Below, one piece after another: positions 8,233 through 17,213 of a stretch of 64,000 nucleotides of DNA. This DNA comes from Gordonia terrae (GTDB lineage: Bacteria; Actinomycetota; Actinomycetes; Mycobacteriales; Mycobacteriaceae), in contig NZ_CP016594.1 of assembly GCF_001698225.1 (NCBI RefSeq), positions 4,960,001 through 5,024,000 of the forward strand, written 5' to 3'. Position 1 is the first letter of the stretch. The number at the start of each line of letters is the position of its first letter. Under the pieces are notes generated by a model. That model was not told where the DNA came from. It searched no databases and was given only the letters and a program-made list of their open reading frames with translations. A program made the position numbers and the translations under genes.

Positions 8233-9036
8233 ATGCGTGTGCTGGTCACCAACGACGACGGTTACGACGCCGATGGGTTGATCGCGGTGGCCACCGCGCT
8301 GATCTCCGCCGACCACGACGTGGTCGTCGGCGCGCCGAGCTCCGAGCGGAGCGGGAGCGGGAGTTCTCTCGGCACGATCGAGGACGGTGCGCTGATCACC
8401 ACGACCGAGCACCGTATCCCCGAGCTCGGCGACACCCCGGTCTTCGCTCTCGACTGTCCGCCGGCGCTGACAGTGGTGGCGTTCTGCGCCGGAGCCTTCG
8501 GGCCGCCGCCCGAACTCGTCGTCAGCGGGATCAACGAGGGCCACAACACCGGGCGGTCGATCCTGTTCTCGAGCACCGTGGGCGCAGTGCTGGCCGCGCG
8601 CGTGGCCGGAGTCAGCGGTATCGCGGTCAGCTGCGGGTTCGCCCCAGACCACCGCTACGACACCGCGGCAGCGGTGACCGAGCGCGTCGTCGGATGGATG
8701 TCCGACTCCCCCACCACCCCGATGACGTTGAACGTCAACGTCCCCGACGTCGACTTCCCCGATCTGCGCGGTATCCGGGTGACACCTCTGGCGAACCGGA
8801 GCATGTTCACCTTGCGGTTGTCCCGTACCGAGGGCGGCCTGCTGATCAATCGCGACGAGCGGCGCGGCGGCCGGTTCCGCGAGGGAACCGACAGTGCGGC
8901 GGTCGCGGACGGGTACGTCTCGGTGTCCGGGTTGAGCGGAGTCGACGCGGACAACGACTCCCTGGCGGACGCCGATACCGCACTGCGACAGGCGATGTCA
9001 CGGGACGACGTGTTCGGGCTGGCGCAACTGCGCTGA
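8233..9036 (+). CDS. surE: 5'/3'-nucleotidase SurE
   Basis: 267-residue SurE phosphatase. The N-terminal LVTNDDGYDADG holds the paired aspartates that bind the metal, VVVGAPSSERSGSGSSLG is the conserved phosphate loop, and VVSGINEGHNTG carries the conserved asparagine region. SurE removes phosphate from nucleoside 5'- or 3'-monophosphates and other small phosphoesters. The ATG at 8233 follows AGGAGAG. It is divergent from the swivel-protein gene. Its place among kinases and a dikinase-like protein may mean it dephosphorylates a pathway intermediate, which is inference. Confidence 0.88.
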   Translation: MRVLVTNDDGYDADGLIAVATALISADHDVVVGAPSSERSGSGSSLGTIEDGALITTTEHRIPELGDTPVFALDCPPALTVVAFCAGAFGPPPELVVSGINEGHNTGRSILFSSTVGAVLAARVAGVSGIAVSCGFAPDHRYDTAAAVTERVVGWMSDSPTTPMTLNVNVPDVDFPDLRGIRVTPLANRSMFTLRLSRTEGGLLINRDERRGGRFREGTDSAAVADGYVSVSGLSGVDADNDSLADADTALRQAMSRDDVFGLAQLR

Positions 9037-9040
9037 CTCC

Positions 9041-9150
9041 GGTGGTGGCGTCGACGGGCGCGGCGGCCTCGCTGCGCTCGGTCGACGCTGCTCGACCAGC
9101 GGGGGGGTGCGACCATTCCCGCTGGTTGAGCCGTGTCGAAGCCACCTGGT
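9041..9150. repeat. Dispersed intergenic repeat, two inverted partial copies
   Basis: The right part (about 9117-9147) reads CCCGCTGGTTGAGCCGTGTCGAAGCCACC in pieces; the left part (about 9068-9105) is an inverted, diverged copy carrying GCTCGACCAGCGGGG and CTCGCTGCGCTCGGTCG. The same unit occurs twice at 62164-62296. It lies between the convergent surE and winged-helix genes and could fold into a hairpin. Confidence 0.65.
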
Positions 9151-9163
9151 GACCCGTCAGGCC

Positions 9164-9793
9164 CTACTCGTCACCCGCGCCACGCTGGTGACCCGAGGTC
9201 AGCAACAGATCCTGGTGGAGTTCCATCCAGATGTCGTGGTAGCTGTCGTACATCGGGCGCGCGAATGCGGCGGTGTCACCGCCGTGCACCTTCTCCAGTG
9301 CCGCCGAGAGCCGACTCCGGTAGCGGCCGAGTCGCGGGAGTTCGGCGCCGACCTCGTCGAGCGCCTGCGCGATCCGGTGGTGGATTCGGTCGAGTTCGGC
9401 GACGACGGATGCGTCGTAGTCGGCATCCGCGTGATCGTTGGGGGTCTCGTCCGGGCGAATCTGCCACGCCGCGCACACCTTCTTGAAGTCCCCGTTGATC
9501 GAGCCGAAGCCCTCGTGGAACGTGTCCACCGCGGCACGTTCTGACTCACTCAGCGTGAGTTCCGAGGACAGTCGCTCGTACTCGGTTTTCCCGGCCGGGG
9601 TGATCATCGTGCCCGAGATCCGGCCGCCCTCGCGACGCATCACGAACCCGGCGTCCGCCAGCTGTTCGATGGTCACGGCCAGGGCGTCCGCGTCGTGGCC
9701 CGTCAGCGCGGTCAGGGTGTCGTCTGTTGCGAGCCCCTTCACCTTGAGGGCATGCAGCACGTCGAAGTGTGCGGTGGAGGTCTCGGTCGTCAT
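9164..9793 (-). CDS. Winged-helix protein of the type linked with PpdK-like proteins
   Basis: 209 residues. Residues 1-80 form a winged helix of MarR-like shape (ALKVKGLATDDTLTALTG, MRREGGRISGTMITPAGK). The C-terminal half has a conserved pattern (NGDFKKVCAAWQ, NDHADADYDASVV, LGRYRSRLSAAL, GDTAAFARP). I recall similar modules fused to actinobacterial PPDK/swivel proteins; that is memory, not checked. As a separate gene it could be a regulator or a subunit of the phosphotransfer system. The ATG at 9793 overlaps the ligase stop (ATGA) and has AAGGAGA upstream. Confidence 0.6.
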   Translation of the reverse strand: MTTETSTAHFDVLHALKVKGLATDDTLTALTGHDADALAVTIEQLADAGFVMRREGGRISGTMITPAGKTEYERLSSELTLSESERAAVDTFHEGFGSINGDFKKVCAAWQIRPDETPNDHADADYDASVVAELDRIHHRIAQALDEVGAELPRLGRYRSRLSAALEKVHGGDTAAFARPMYDSYHDIWMELHQDLLLTSGHQRGAGDE

Positions 9794-11379
9794 ACTCGTT
9801 CTCCTTGCTGGAATGGATCTGTGGGCATCGTCGGATCTCCCTGTGTCGCGGACGATCCGCTCGGCCGACCGGCATCGGCCCCGGGTGTGGCGAACCGGTC
9901 GACCAGCCGCCGTTTGTCGAGTTTGCCGGTGGGAAGGCGCGGTAGGTCGGTGGTGAACTCGACCGACCGGGGCGCCTTGAAGTGCGCCAGGTGTTCGCGC
10001 GCATGGGCGATCAGGTCGTCTTCGCTCACCGACGCGCCGGCACGCACCTCGACGACCGCCTTGACCGACTCGCCGAACTCGGTGTCCGGCACGCCGACCA
10101 CCGCCACATCGGCGACCGCGGGGTGTGCCAGCAGTGCCGATTCGATCTCCTCGGGATAGATGTTGACCCCGCCGGAGATGATCATGAAGCCTCGACGCCC
10201 CACCAGGTAGAGGAATCCGTCCGCGTCGAGGTATCCGATGTCGCCCATCTGTTTCAATGCCGGCCGCGAAGCGTCGGCCGGACCGCCGGCGGCCTCGAAG
10301 CACACCGTGCCCTCCACGCCGGGACCGACATCGTCGCCCTCGGAATCGGTGATGTGTACCCGTGCGGCGCCCAGTGGCCGGCCCACCGACCCCGGATGTG
10401 ACCGGGCCTCCGACGGCGAGATGTAGGTGTGGCCGTAGCCCTCGGATGCTCCGTAGTACTCGTGGAGGACGGGACCCCACCACTCGAAGATCGCCTCCTT
10501 GACATGCGGCGGGCACGGCGCGCCCGAGGTGAACGCCACTCGATGCCGCGGGGAGAGCGCGATCGTCTCCCGGTCGGGCAGGTTCGACAGGCGGATCAGC
10601 ATGGTCGGCACCCACTGCGAGTGCGTCACACCGTATTCGGTGATCGCGCGCATCGCCCCCGCTGCGTCGAACCGCTCCATGCACACGACGGTGCCGCCGG
10701 CCGCCAGCGTGATCAGCTGGAACGTGAACGGCGCCGCGTGATAGTTCGGCGCGGGTGACAGCAGGACCGAGTCGGCTCCGACGCCGAGTTCGTCGACGAG
10801 GCCCGGGTGCCGCCGCGGCGCATCCGCGGGATGCACGCCGAGCAGCGGTTGAGCGAACCGCTTCGGCCGTCCGGTCGTCCCGCCGCTGTAGAGCACTCGA
10901 GCACCGAGCAACTCACGCTCAAGGGGCTCGGACAACTGGCCGGCGAGCGCGTCGGACAGGGCGACGCACCCGTCGGCCGGGCCGTCGGCGCACACGATCA
11001 CGGTCTGGTCCCGTCCCGAGCCGTCGACCGAGTCGTCGACCGCGGCGACGACCCGGTCGGCGAGCGCCGTACTAGTGACGATCGCGGCCGGGCGGTCCTC
11101 TTGGATGAGTGCGGCGAGCTCGGTCGGCTTGAGATGCCAGTTCACCGGTGTCACGTACAGTCCGCTGCGCATCCCGGCGGCCACTGCCACCGGCCACGCG
11201 AGACTGTTCTCCATGACCAGCACCACCGAGTCGCCCGGGCCGACGCCGCGGGACTGCCAGAATCGGGCCAGTCGATTCGATCGACGATCGAGCTCGGCGT
11301 AAGTGATGCGCTCCCCCGACCCCGCCATCACATAGGCGATGGCGTCGGGGCGGGTACGCGCGGTGGACGGTGGGTACAC
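9790..11379 (-). CDS. AMP-forming acyl-CoA synthetase (FadD-like)
   Basis: 529-residue adenylate-forming ligase. The P-loop YSGGTTGRPK, the EYYGASEGYG A5 motif, the hinge GYLDADGFLYLVGRRG and the C-terminal catalytic lysine in LPTGKLDKRRL are all present. It activates a carboxylic acid to its CoA thioester through an acyl-adenylate. The GTG start at 11379 is supported by AGGAG five bases upstream; no in-frame ATG fits. It is the first gene of a two-gene operon with the winged-helix protein and is divergent from the P450 operon across two adjacent palindromes. Its substrate may be the acid made by the P450 and aldehyde dehydrogenase. Confidence 0.88.
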   Translation of the reverse strand: MYPPSTARTRPDAIAYVMAGSGERITYAELDRRSNRLARFWQSRGVGPGDSVVLVMENSLAWPVAVAAGMRSGLYVTPVNWHLKPTELAALIQEDRPAAIVTSTALADRVVAAVDDSVDGSGRDQTVIVCADGPADGCVALSDALAGQLSEPLERELLGARVLYSGGTTGRPKRFAQPLLGVHPADAPRRHPGLVDELGVGADSVLLSPAPNYHAAPFTFQLITLAAGGTVVCMERFDAAGAMRAITEYGVTHSQWVPTMLIRLSNLPDRETIALSPRHRVAFTSGAPCPPHVKEAIFEWWGPVLHEYYGASEGYGHTYISPSEARSHPGSVGRPLGAARVHITDSEGDDVGPGVEGTVCFEAAGGPADASRPALKQMGDIGYLDADGFLYLVGRRGFMIISGGVNIYPEEIESALLAHPAVADVAVVGVPDTEFGESVKAVVEVRAGASVSEDDLIAHAREHLAHFKAPRSVEFTTDLPRLPTGKLDKRRLVDRFATPGADAGRPSGSSATQGDPTMPTDPFQQGERV

Positions 11380-11468
11380 ATCACTCCTGTTTGCGAATCA
11401 GATGTCGCATTACCTTCACCGGCGGTGATCACCGATTGGTGCAGGTAGGCAATCTCAGACTTTTATCC

Positions 11469-11501
11469 TGTTGTGGTTCACAACACACCATAGACTATGG
11501 T
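11469..11501. promoter_or_regulatory. Two adjacent perfect palindromes in a divergent promoter
   Basis: TGTTGTG-GTT-CACAACA (11469-11485) is followed one base later by ACCATAG-A-CTATGGT (11487-11501). Both are perfect. They lie between the ligase (starting 11379) and the P450 (starting 11545), the expected place for regulator binding. The second resembles a TetR-type operator; the TetR at 16500-17213 in the same operon is the obvious candidate. Confidence 0.65.
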
Positions 11502-11544
11502 TTAGTGAAAATGCAGTCGCAAACGAGAGTTCATTGGAGAAGAC

Positions 11545-12744
11545 ATGACCATCGCTGACGACATCGACCTGATGGACCTCCGCCCGTTCGCGGCCGGTGT
11601 CGACCATGACATGTTCGCGCGACTGCGCACCGAGGACCCGCTGCACTGGAACGCCGAGCCCGACGGCCGTGGATTCTGGTCGGTCACCCGCTATGAGGAC
11701 GTCAAGGCCGTCGCCTCCAACGCCGAGGACTTCACCGTCACCCAGGGCACGCAGATCGCGAGTCGCCGCGCGGAGGGTGAGGGCGCGCGCAGTATTCACC
11801 ATGTCGATCCGCCCGAGCACGGCAAATTGCGGGGGATCGTCACGCCACACGTGCGGCCGGTCAAGCTCAAGTCGCTCGAAGGTGACATCTCCGCGGTCAT
11901 CGACGAGTTGCTCGACGCCCACACCGGCGCCGGCGACATCGACTTCGTGGCCTCCGTCGCCGCGCAGCTCCCGCTGGTGATGATCGGGCGACTGCTCGGC
12001 GCGCCGCTCGAGGACTGCCCCAACCTGTTGCGGTGGACGAACCAGATGGCCAGTGAGGACCCCGACTACTCAGAGGGTCCGGAGACCGCGGTGAAGGCAC
12101 GCGACGAGGTCTTCGACTATTTCCGCGGATTGGAGAAGCTGCGCCGGGAATGCCCCGCCGACGACCTGATCAGTGTGCTGACCGCGGCCGAGCTCGATGG
12201 TGTACCCCTCTCCCGCGGCTACCTCGACGCCTACTATTTGATCCTCATGGTCGCCGGGAACGAGACGACCCGCAATCTGCTGTCCGGCGGCGTCAACGTC
12301 CTGGCCGAGAATCCGCAGTGGTGGGACTTCATGCGAGCGAACCCCGCCAAGATCCGGGTGGTCGTCGAAGAGATGGTCCGCTGGGTCTCGCCTGTCCTGT
12401 CCATGCGCCGCACCGCCACCCGCGACATCGAGATGCACGGCAAGACGATCCGCGAGGGCGACAAGGTCGTGATGTGGTTCTGCTCGGCCAACCGCGACGA
12501 ACGCGCCTTCGACGATCCGGAGACGTTCATCGGCAACCGGTTCCCCAACGAGCATGTCGGCTTCGGATGGGGCGCGCATGCCTGCCTCGGCTCGAACCTC
12601 GCCCGTCTCGAAGCACGGTTGTTCTTCACCCGCATCATCGAGCGGGGACTGGGCATCACCGTCCTGGACACGCCGAACCGATTGCAGAGCAACTTCTTCC
12701 GCGGTATCAAGACGCTCCCGGTCCGGATCGAGGCCACCCGATGA
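11545..12744 (+). CDS. Cytochrome P450
   Basis: 399-residue soluble class-I bacterial P450. Present are the I-helix oxygen-activation motif AGNETT (237-242), the ExxR pair E276/R279 and the haem loop FGWGAHACLG with ligand C347. It likely hydroxylates a hydrophobic substrate, with electrons possibly from the iron-sulfur reductase at 17210 in the same operon; no separate ferredoxin gene is present. GGAG sits seven bases before the ATG. The stop overlaps the aldehyde dehydrogenase start (ATGA). The family number cannot be assigned here. Confidence 0.93.
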   Translation: MTIADDIDLMDLRPFAAGVDHDMFARLRTEDPLHWNAEPDGRGFWSVTRYEDVKAVASNAEDFTVTQGTQIASRRAEGEGARSIHHVDPPEHGKLRGIVTPHVRPVKLKSLEGDISAVIDELLDAHTGAGDIDFVASVAAQLPLVMIGRLLGAPLEDCPNLLRWTNQMASEDPDYSEGPETAVKARDEVFDYFRGLEKLRRECPADDLISVLTAAELDGVPLSRGYLDAYYLILMVAGNETTRNLLSGGVNVLAENPQWWDFMRANPAKIRVVVEEMVRWVSPVLSMRRTATRDIEMHGKTIREGDKVVMWFCSANRDERAFDDPETFIGNRFPNEHVGFGWGAHACLGSNLARLEARLFFTRIIERGLGITVLDTPNRLQSNFFRGIKTLPVRIEATR

Positions 12745-14195
12745 GCATGGGCACGATCGGCGACCCCCCGACGATCGCCGGTGTCGGTCCGGCCGCGCTG
12801 ATCGAGGATCGTACGATCCCGGGTGGCGCGCCTATCCCGGTCGTCAATCCTTTCACCGACCGCGAGATCGGTGTGACCCATGAGGCGGGCGCAGCCCTCG
12901 TCGACGAAGCTGTTGCCGCCGCGGTCGCCGCACTCCCGGGGTGGTCGCGGACACCCGCGTCTCGGCGAGCTGCCGTGCTGCGGTCGACCGCGGATCTCAT
13001 CGAGCGGCCGAGCCACCGGATCCCGGCCATGGTGACCGATGAAATGGGAATGCCCATAACGCTTTCGACTGTCACACAGCAGGCATTGCCGGCAACGGTC
13101 CTGCGGGCAACCGCAGATGCCGCCGAGAGCTTTCCCTGGGAGCAGACCTCTGACGGGACGATCCTGCGCCGGGTGGCCGGCGGCGTGGTCGCGGCCATCA
13201 CTCCGTGGAACATGCCCGTGCACCAGATCATCGCCAAGGTCGCGGCCGCATTCGCCGCAGGGTGCACCGTGGTGCTCAAGCCTTCCGAGGCCACCCCGTT
13301 CGACGCGATGCTGGTGCGCCGGTGCTTCATCGACGCCGGCCTACCCGCGGGTGCCTTCGCCATCGTCAACGGCACGGGACCGGTGACCGGGCAGGCCCTG
13401 GCGTCGCATCCCGACATCGCGCACGTGTCGTTCACCGGCAGCGTACGCGGTGGAAAGGCCGTTGCCACAGCAGCTGTGGAGTCGCTCGCACGGACCACGC
13501 TCGAACTCGGCGGCAAATCGCCCGCCGTGGTTTTGCCCGACGCCGACCTCGACGCCGTGGTACCGCGAGTGCTGGCGTCCGGGTTGGTCAACTCCGGGCA
13601 GGCCTGCAACGCCACGAGCCGCCTCGTGCTGCCCGCCGCACACGCCGACCGCATCGAGACGTTGATCGACACCGCACTCGGGCACTTCGTGTTCGGCGAC
13701 CCGACCGCGTCGGAGACCACTCACGGCCCGCTCGCCTCCCCTGCGCACGCCCGACGAGTTCTCGACCATGTCGATCGTGCTCGTCAGGACGGCGCCCGGG
13801 TGATCGCCGGCACCGGAAGCCAACTCGACATCGGCGACTCCCGTTCGTTCGTCTCTCCGATCGTGTTCGGCGATCTCGACCCCACCGCCGCAGCGGTCCG
13901 CGAGGAGATCTTCGGTCCGGTCCTGGTGGCGCAGTACTACCACGACGTCGCAGAGGCCATCGAGCTGGCGAACGACAGCCAGTACGGGTTGTCGGCAGAG
14001 GTGTGGTCGGCCGACCGGGATCACGCGCTCGAGGTCGCGACGCAGCTGGAAGTGGGCCAGGTCAAGGTCAACGGGGTTCGTACCCGCGAACGACCGACCG
14101 TGCCCTTCGGCGGGGTCAAGAAGTCCGGTCACGGTCGCGAGCTGGGCAGTGCGGGAATCACCGAGTTCACCGAGATCATGGCGGTGATGGCATGA
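12741..14195 (+). CDS. NAD(P)-dependent aldehyde dehydrogenase
   Basis: 484-residue aldehyde dehydrogenase. The oxyanion-hole N157 (TPWNMP), the general base E255 (LELGGKSP) and the catalytic C289 (SGQACN) are visible, followed by the C-terminal EIFGPV and PFGGVKKSG segments. It oxidises an aldehyde to the acid, plausibly the product of P450 hydroxylation and alcohol oxidation by the neighbouring SDR. The ATG at 12741 overlaps the P450 stop. A long open frame extends upstream but runs inside the P450 gene and is not coding. Confidence 0.92.
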   Translation: MSMGTIGDPPTIAGVGPAALIEDRTIPGGAPIPVVNPFTDREIGVTHEAGAALVDEAVAAAVAALPGWSRTPASRRAAVLRSTADLIERPSHRIPAMVTDEMGMPITLSTVTQQALPATVLRATADAAESFPWEQTSDGTILRRVAGGVVAAITPWNMPVHQIIAKVAAAFAAGCTVVLKPSEATPFDAMLVRRCFIDAGLPAGAFAIVNGTGPVTGQALASHPDIAHVSFTGSVRGGKAVATAAVESLARTTLELGGKSPAVVLPDADLDAVVPRVLASGLVNSGQACNATSRLVLPAAHADRIETLIDTALGHFVFGDPTASETTHGPLASPAHARRVLDHVDRARQDGARVIAGTGSQLDIGDSRSFVSPIVFGDLDPTAAAVREEIFGPVLVAQYYHDVAEAIELANDSQYGLSAEVWSADRDHALEVATQLEVGQVKVNGVRTRERPTVPFGGVKKSGHGRELGSAGITEFTEIMAVMA

Positions 14196-15010
14196 CCGTC
14201 CCCGCACGCACTGTCGTCATCACCGGCGCCGCCTCGGGGATCGGGCTGGCCCTGGTCCGGCGGATTCTCGATCGGGAACCCGACACCCGACTCATCGCCG
14301 TCGACATCGCCGACTGCCCGGATGAGCGGGCCGACTCCCTGCTGTGCGACCTCTCCGACCTGGAGGCAGTTGCCGCGCTGGACCTGCCCGATGCCATTGA
14401 CGCGCTGGCCAACGTCGCCGGTGTCCCCGGCACCGCACCGGCCGAGACCGTATTGGCAGTGAACACACTCGGATTGCGGGCGCTGACATTCCGGGCTCTC
14501 GAACGGATTCCGGCCGGCGGCGCCATCGTCAACGTCGCCTCGATCGCGGCGAACCGGAACACCGTCGCGCACGACGACATCATCGGCCTGCTCGAGGTTC
14601 GCGACCGGGAGGAATTGCGTAGCTGGATTTCTCGGGTGCGGATCGAGGGCCCAGCCGCCTACGACGCCTCCAAACGCGCGGTCGTCGACTGGACCGTCGC
14701 ACTGTCGGCGTCGCTGCAGCCCCGGGGAATTCGAGCCCTGTCGGTCAGCCCGGGCCCCACCGAGACCCCGATCCTGTCCGACTTCGAACAGTCGATGGGC
14801 GCCGAGGCCATCGCACGATCGGCGTCGATGGTCGGCCGCCACGGCACGGCGACCGAGTCGGCGTCGGTGATCGACTTCTTACTCGGCCCGGACGCCGCCT
14901 GGGTCAACGGCATCGACGTACCCGTCGAGGGCGGACTCACCGCACTGCGCGCCACAGCCATCCCCCTTCCCCTGTCCCGACCCCGTAGCCGGGTCGACAT
15001 CGCCGAGTGA
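14192..15010 (+). CDS. Short-chain dehydrogenase/reductase
   Basis: 272-residue SDR. The TGAASGIG nucleotide motif is at residues 11-18 and the catalytic S117, Y157 and K161 (YDASK) are in place. An aspartate at the end of strand 2 (AVDIAD) suggests NAD rather than NADP. The spacing between the active-site serine and tyrosine is longer than usual, with a 20-residue insertion after IAANRN like that of 3-alpha-hydroxysteroid dehydrogenase-type SDRs. It likely oxidises a secondary or primary alcohol made in this pathway. It overlaps the aldehyde dehydrogenase by ATGA. Confidence 0.9.
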   Translation: MTVPARTVVITGAASGIGLALVRRILDREPDTRLIAVDIADCPDERADSLLCDLSDLEAVAALDLPDAIDALANVAGVPGTAPAETVLAVNTLGLRALTFRALERIPAGGAIVNVASIAANRNTVAHDDIIGLLEVRDREELRSWISRVRIEGPAAYDASKRAVVDWTVALSASLQPRGIRALSVSPGPTETPILSDFEQSMGAEAIARSASMVGRHGTATESASVIDFLLGPDAAWVNGIDVPVEGGLTALRATAIPLPLSRPRSRVDIAE

Positions 15011-15021
15011 AAGGACCACTC

Positions 15022-16500
15022 ATGACCACACCTGCTGTCCTCGCACTGGACGGAACCGCGCCGGCCGATCGAGAGCTGCTCGGCGGCAAGGCCTACAGCG
15101 TGAACCGCATGCGGTCGCTGGGATTACCGGTCCCACCTGCCTTCGCCCTCACCACACCCGTCTGCGCCCAGTTCACCGAAGCAGGCGGTCAGCTCCCCAC
15201 CCGCGTCTGGGAGGGGGTGCTCGCCCAGCTCCGCGTCCTGGAGCAGCAGACCGGAAAGGTCTTCGGCGCCGGCCCGTTCCCTCTGCTGGTCTCGGTGCGC
15301 TCGGGCGCTGCCCAGAGCATGCCCGGCATGATGGACACCGTGCTCAATCTCGGCCTCACCCGCGAGCTGGTCGCACAGCTGGCCGAGGCGACCGGCGACC
15401 CCGACTGGGCCCGTGACACCTGGGAGCGATTCCGCGCCGGATACGGCGACATCGTGCTCGGCGACGCCACTGCCGCACCACCCACCGACCCGTACGACCA
15501 GTTGCGCGAGGCGATCGGCGCCGTCTTCGGTTCATGGAGCAACGAACGGGTCGCAGCCTATCGACGTCACCACGGTCTGGGCGAGGGCGGCGGCACCGCG
15601 GTGACCGTGCAGGCCATGGTGTTCGGCAACCGCGACGATCAGTCCGGGACGGGCGTGGTGTTCAGCCGCGACCCGGCCACCGGCGCACCCGAGCTGTTCG
15701 GCGAGTGGCTCGCCCGGGCGCAGGGTGAGGATGTCGTCTCCGGTGAGCGCACACCCGAGAGCATCGACTCCTTCCGCACTCACTCGCCACACCTGCACGC
15801 CGAGCTCAGCACGATCGCGCGGACGCTCGAGAACGAACACCGCGATCTCGTCGACATCGAGTTCACCGTGGAGAGCGGCACGCTCTACATGCTGCAATGC
15901 CGCTCGGGCAAGCGATCCGCGCGTGCCGCGGTCCGCATCGCCGTCGACCTGGTCCGCGAGGGGCTCATCAACCGAAACGATGCCATCTCGCGGATCAGTC
16001 CCGAACAGGCGAAGTCGTTGTCGCAGAACAACTCGGCAGACGCCGGGGCCGACGTCCTCGCCACGGGCACGGGCGCCGGCCCCGGTGCCGCGGTCGGCGT
16101 CGTGCACACCGACACCGACGATGCCTGTGCCGCAGCGGCACGCGGCGAGCACGTCGTCCTCGTCCGGCCCTCGACCTCGCCGGCCGACGTGCCCGCGATG
16201 TTCGACTCCGTGGCGGTCGTGACCGAGGTCGGCGGTACGACGTCCCACGCCGCCCTGGTGTGCCGCGAGATCGGGGTGCCCTGCGTGGTCGGGTGCGGGA
16301 TCGGACTCTCCGACGCCCTCGCCGGGCAGACGGTCACCGTCGACGGAACAACCGGAAAGGTCTATGCCGGTGACGTTCTCAGTGCCGGCACCTCCGCCGA
16401 CGAGTACGTCGACGAGTTGGTGTCCTATCTGCCGGACGCGCCGCCACCCGAACACCCACTGGCCGAGCTAATCACCGCACGAACACTCCAGGGGGCCTGA
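15022..16500 (+). CDS. ppdK: PpdK-like protein: ATP-grasp plus phosphohistidine swivel, no PEP domain
   Basis: 492 residues, the length of mycobacterial PpdK (about 490). The N-terminal PPDK ATP-grasp domain shows LGGKAYSVNRM, SVRSGAAQSMPGMMDTVLN and DIEFTVESGTLYMLQCR. The C-terminal swivel domain carries the phospho-acceptor histidine at about H409 (GGTTSHAALV). The PEP/pyruvate TIM barrel that full PPDK needs is absent, so it cannot be a complete pyruvate phosphate dikinase; a phosphoryl acceptor domain must come from elsewhere. The ATG at 15022 follows AAAGGA. It sits in the P450 operon, directly before the TetR gene. Confidence 0.83.
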   Translation: MTTPAVLALDGTAPADRELLGGKAYSVNRMRSLGLPVPPAFALTTPVCAQFTEAGGQLPTRVWEGVLAQLRVLEQQTGKVFGAGPFPLLVSVRSGAAQSMPGMMDTVLNLGLTRELVAQLAEATGDPDWARDTWERFRAGYGDIVLGDATAAPPTDPYDQLREAIGAVFGSWSNERVAAYRRHHGLGEGGGTAVTVQAMVFGNRDDQSGTGVVFSRDPATGAPELFGEWLARAQGEDVVSGERTPESIDSFRTHSPHLHAELSTIARTLENEHRDLVDIEFTVESGTLYMLQCRSGKRSARAAVRIAVDLVREGLINRNDAISRISPEQAKSLSQNNSADAGADVLATGTGAGPGAAVGVVHTDTDDACAAAARGEHVVLVRPSTSPADVPAMFDSVAVVTEVGGTTSHAALVCREIGVPCVVGCGIGLSDALAGQTVTVDGTTGKVYAGDVLSAGTSADEYVDELVSYLPDAPPPEHPLAELITARTLQGA

Positions 16501-17213
16501 TGAGCACCGACACCGGACCGGACGCCCGTGCGCACGATGGGATCGACGCTGCTTACTCGGCAGCCGGCCTTCTCGATCACACCGCGGCCCCGGCCAAGCG
16601 CGCGAACAAACGCGGTGAACAGACTCGTGACAAACTGGTCAAAGCGGCCACGGAGTGCTTCACCGAATACGGGTACACGCGCACCCGGATCTCCGACATC
16701 ACGCACCGCGCGGAGATCTCGCAGGGCAACTTCTATCGGCATTTCGTCGGTCTCGACGACATCTTCCTCGCCGCGTTGCGACCATCGTTGCTGGAACTGG
16801 CCAATGCACGATTGCGTCCCGATCGCGCCCAGGGCGAGTTGCAGTCGCTGATCGAGGTCAACACCACGTATCTCCAGGCCTACGCTCGCAGTCGCCACAT
16901 GCTGCGACTGCTCCGCGAGGCGGCCGCGGCCAGTGAGAACCGAGGGTTCCAGCAGCTCTGGCTCAATCTGCGGGGCGACTTCGTGCGACGCACCGAGCGC
17001 TGGCTCGACCGCCTCGTCGCCAACGGGACCATCGAGGCCTGTGACACCGAGTTGCTCGCCGAGACCCTGGGCTGCGCCACCGAGCAGATGGCCTACATCC
17101 ACGTCGGTCTGCCGGCCAGCACCCCGCGACGAGAGCGCCTCGAGGCACTCGGGACCGCGCTCGGCGAACTCTGGTACCGGGTCATCCCGCTCACCTCCAG
17201 GACGACGGCATGA
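16500..17213 (+). CDS. TetR-family regulator of the P450 operon
   Basis: 237 residues with an N-terminal extension of about 40 residues before the TetR DNA-binding domain (RDKLVKAATECFTEYGYTRTRISDITHRAEISQGNFYRHF, read in parts). The C-terminal ligand domain is not recognisable. Its start overlaps the ppdK-like stop (TGATG) and its end overlaps the reductase gene (ATGA), so it is made from within the operon that it probably controls. The likely target is the pair of palindromes at 11469-11501. Confidence 0.85.
   Translation: MSTDTGPDARAHDGIDAAYSAAGLLDHTAAPAKRANKRGEQTRDKLVKAATECFTEYGYTRTRISDITHRAEISQGNFYRHFVGLDDIFLAALRPSLLELANARLRPDRAQGELQSLIEVNTTYLQAYARSRHMLRLLREAAAASENRGFQQLWLNLRGDFVRRTERWLDRLVANGTIEACDTELLAETLGCATEQMAYIHVGLPASTPRRERLEALGTALGELWYRVIPLTSRTTA

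Noticed and set aside
9164..10684. 506-residue fusion open frame covering the winged-helix and ligase genes
   Set aside because: Its first 300 residues are an out-of-frame reading of the ligase gene; a ribosome site and ATGA overlap mark the real start at 9793.
12150..12740. Upstream extension of the aldehyde dehydrogenase frame inside the P450 gene
   Set aside because: The extension is an out-of-frame reading of P450 codons. The true start at 12741 overlaps the P450 stop in the same ATGA style as the rest of the operon.
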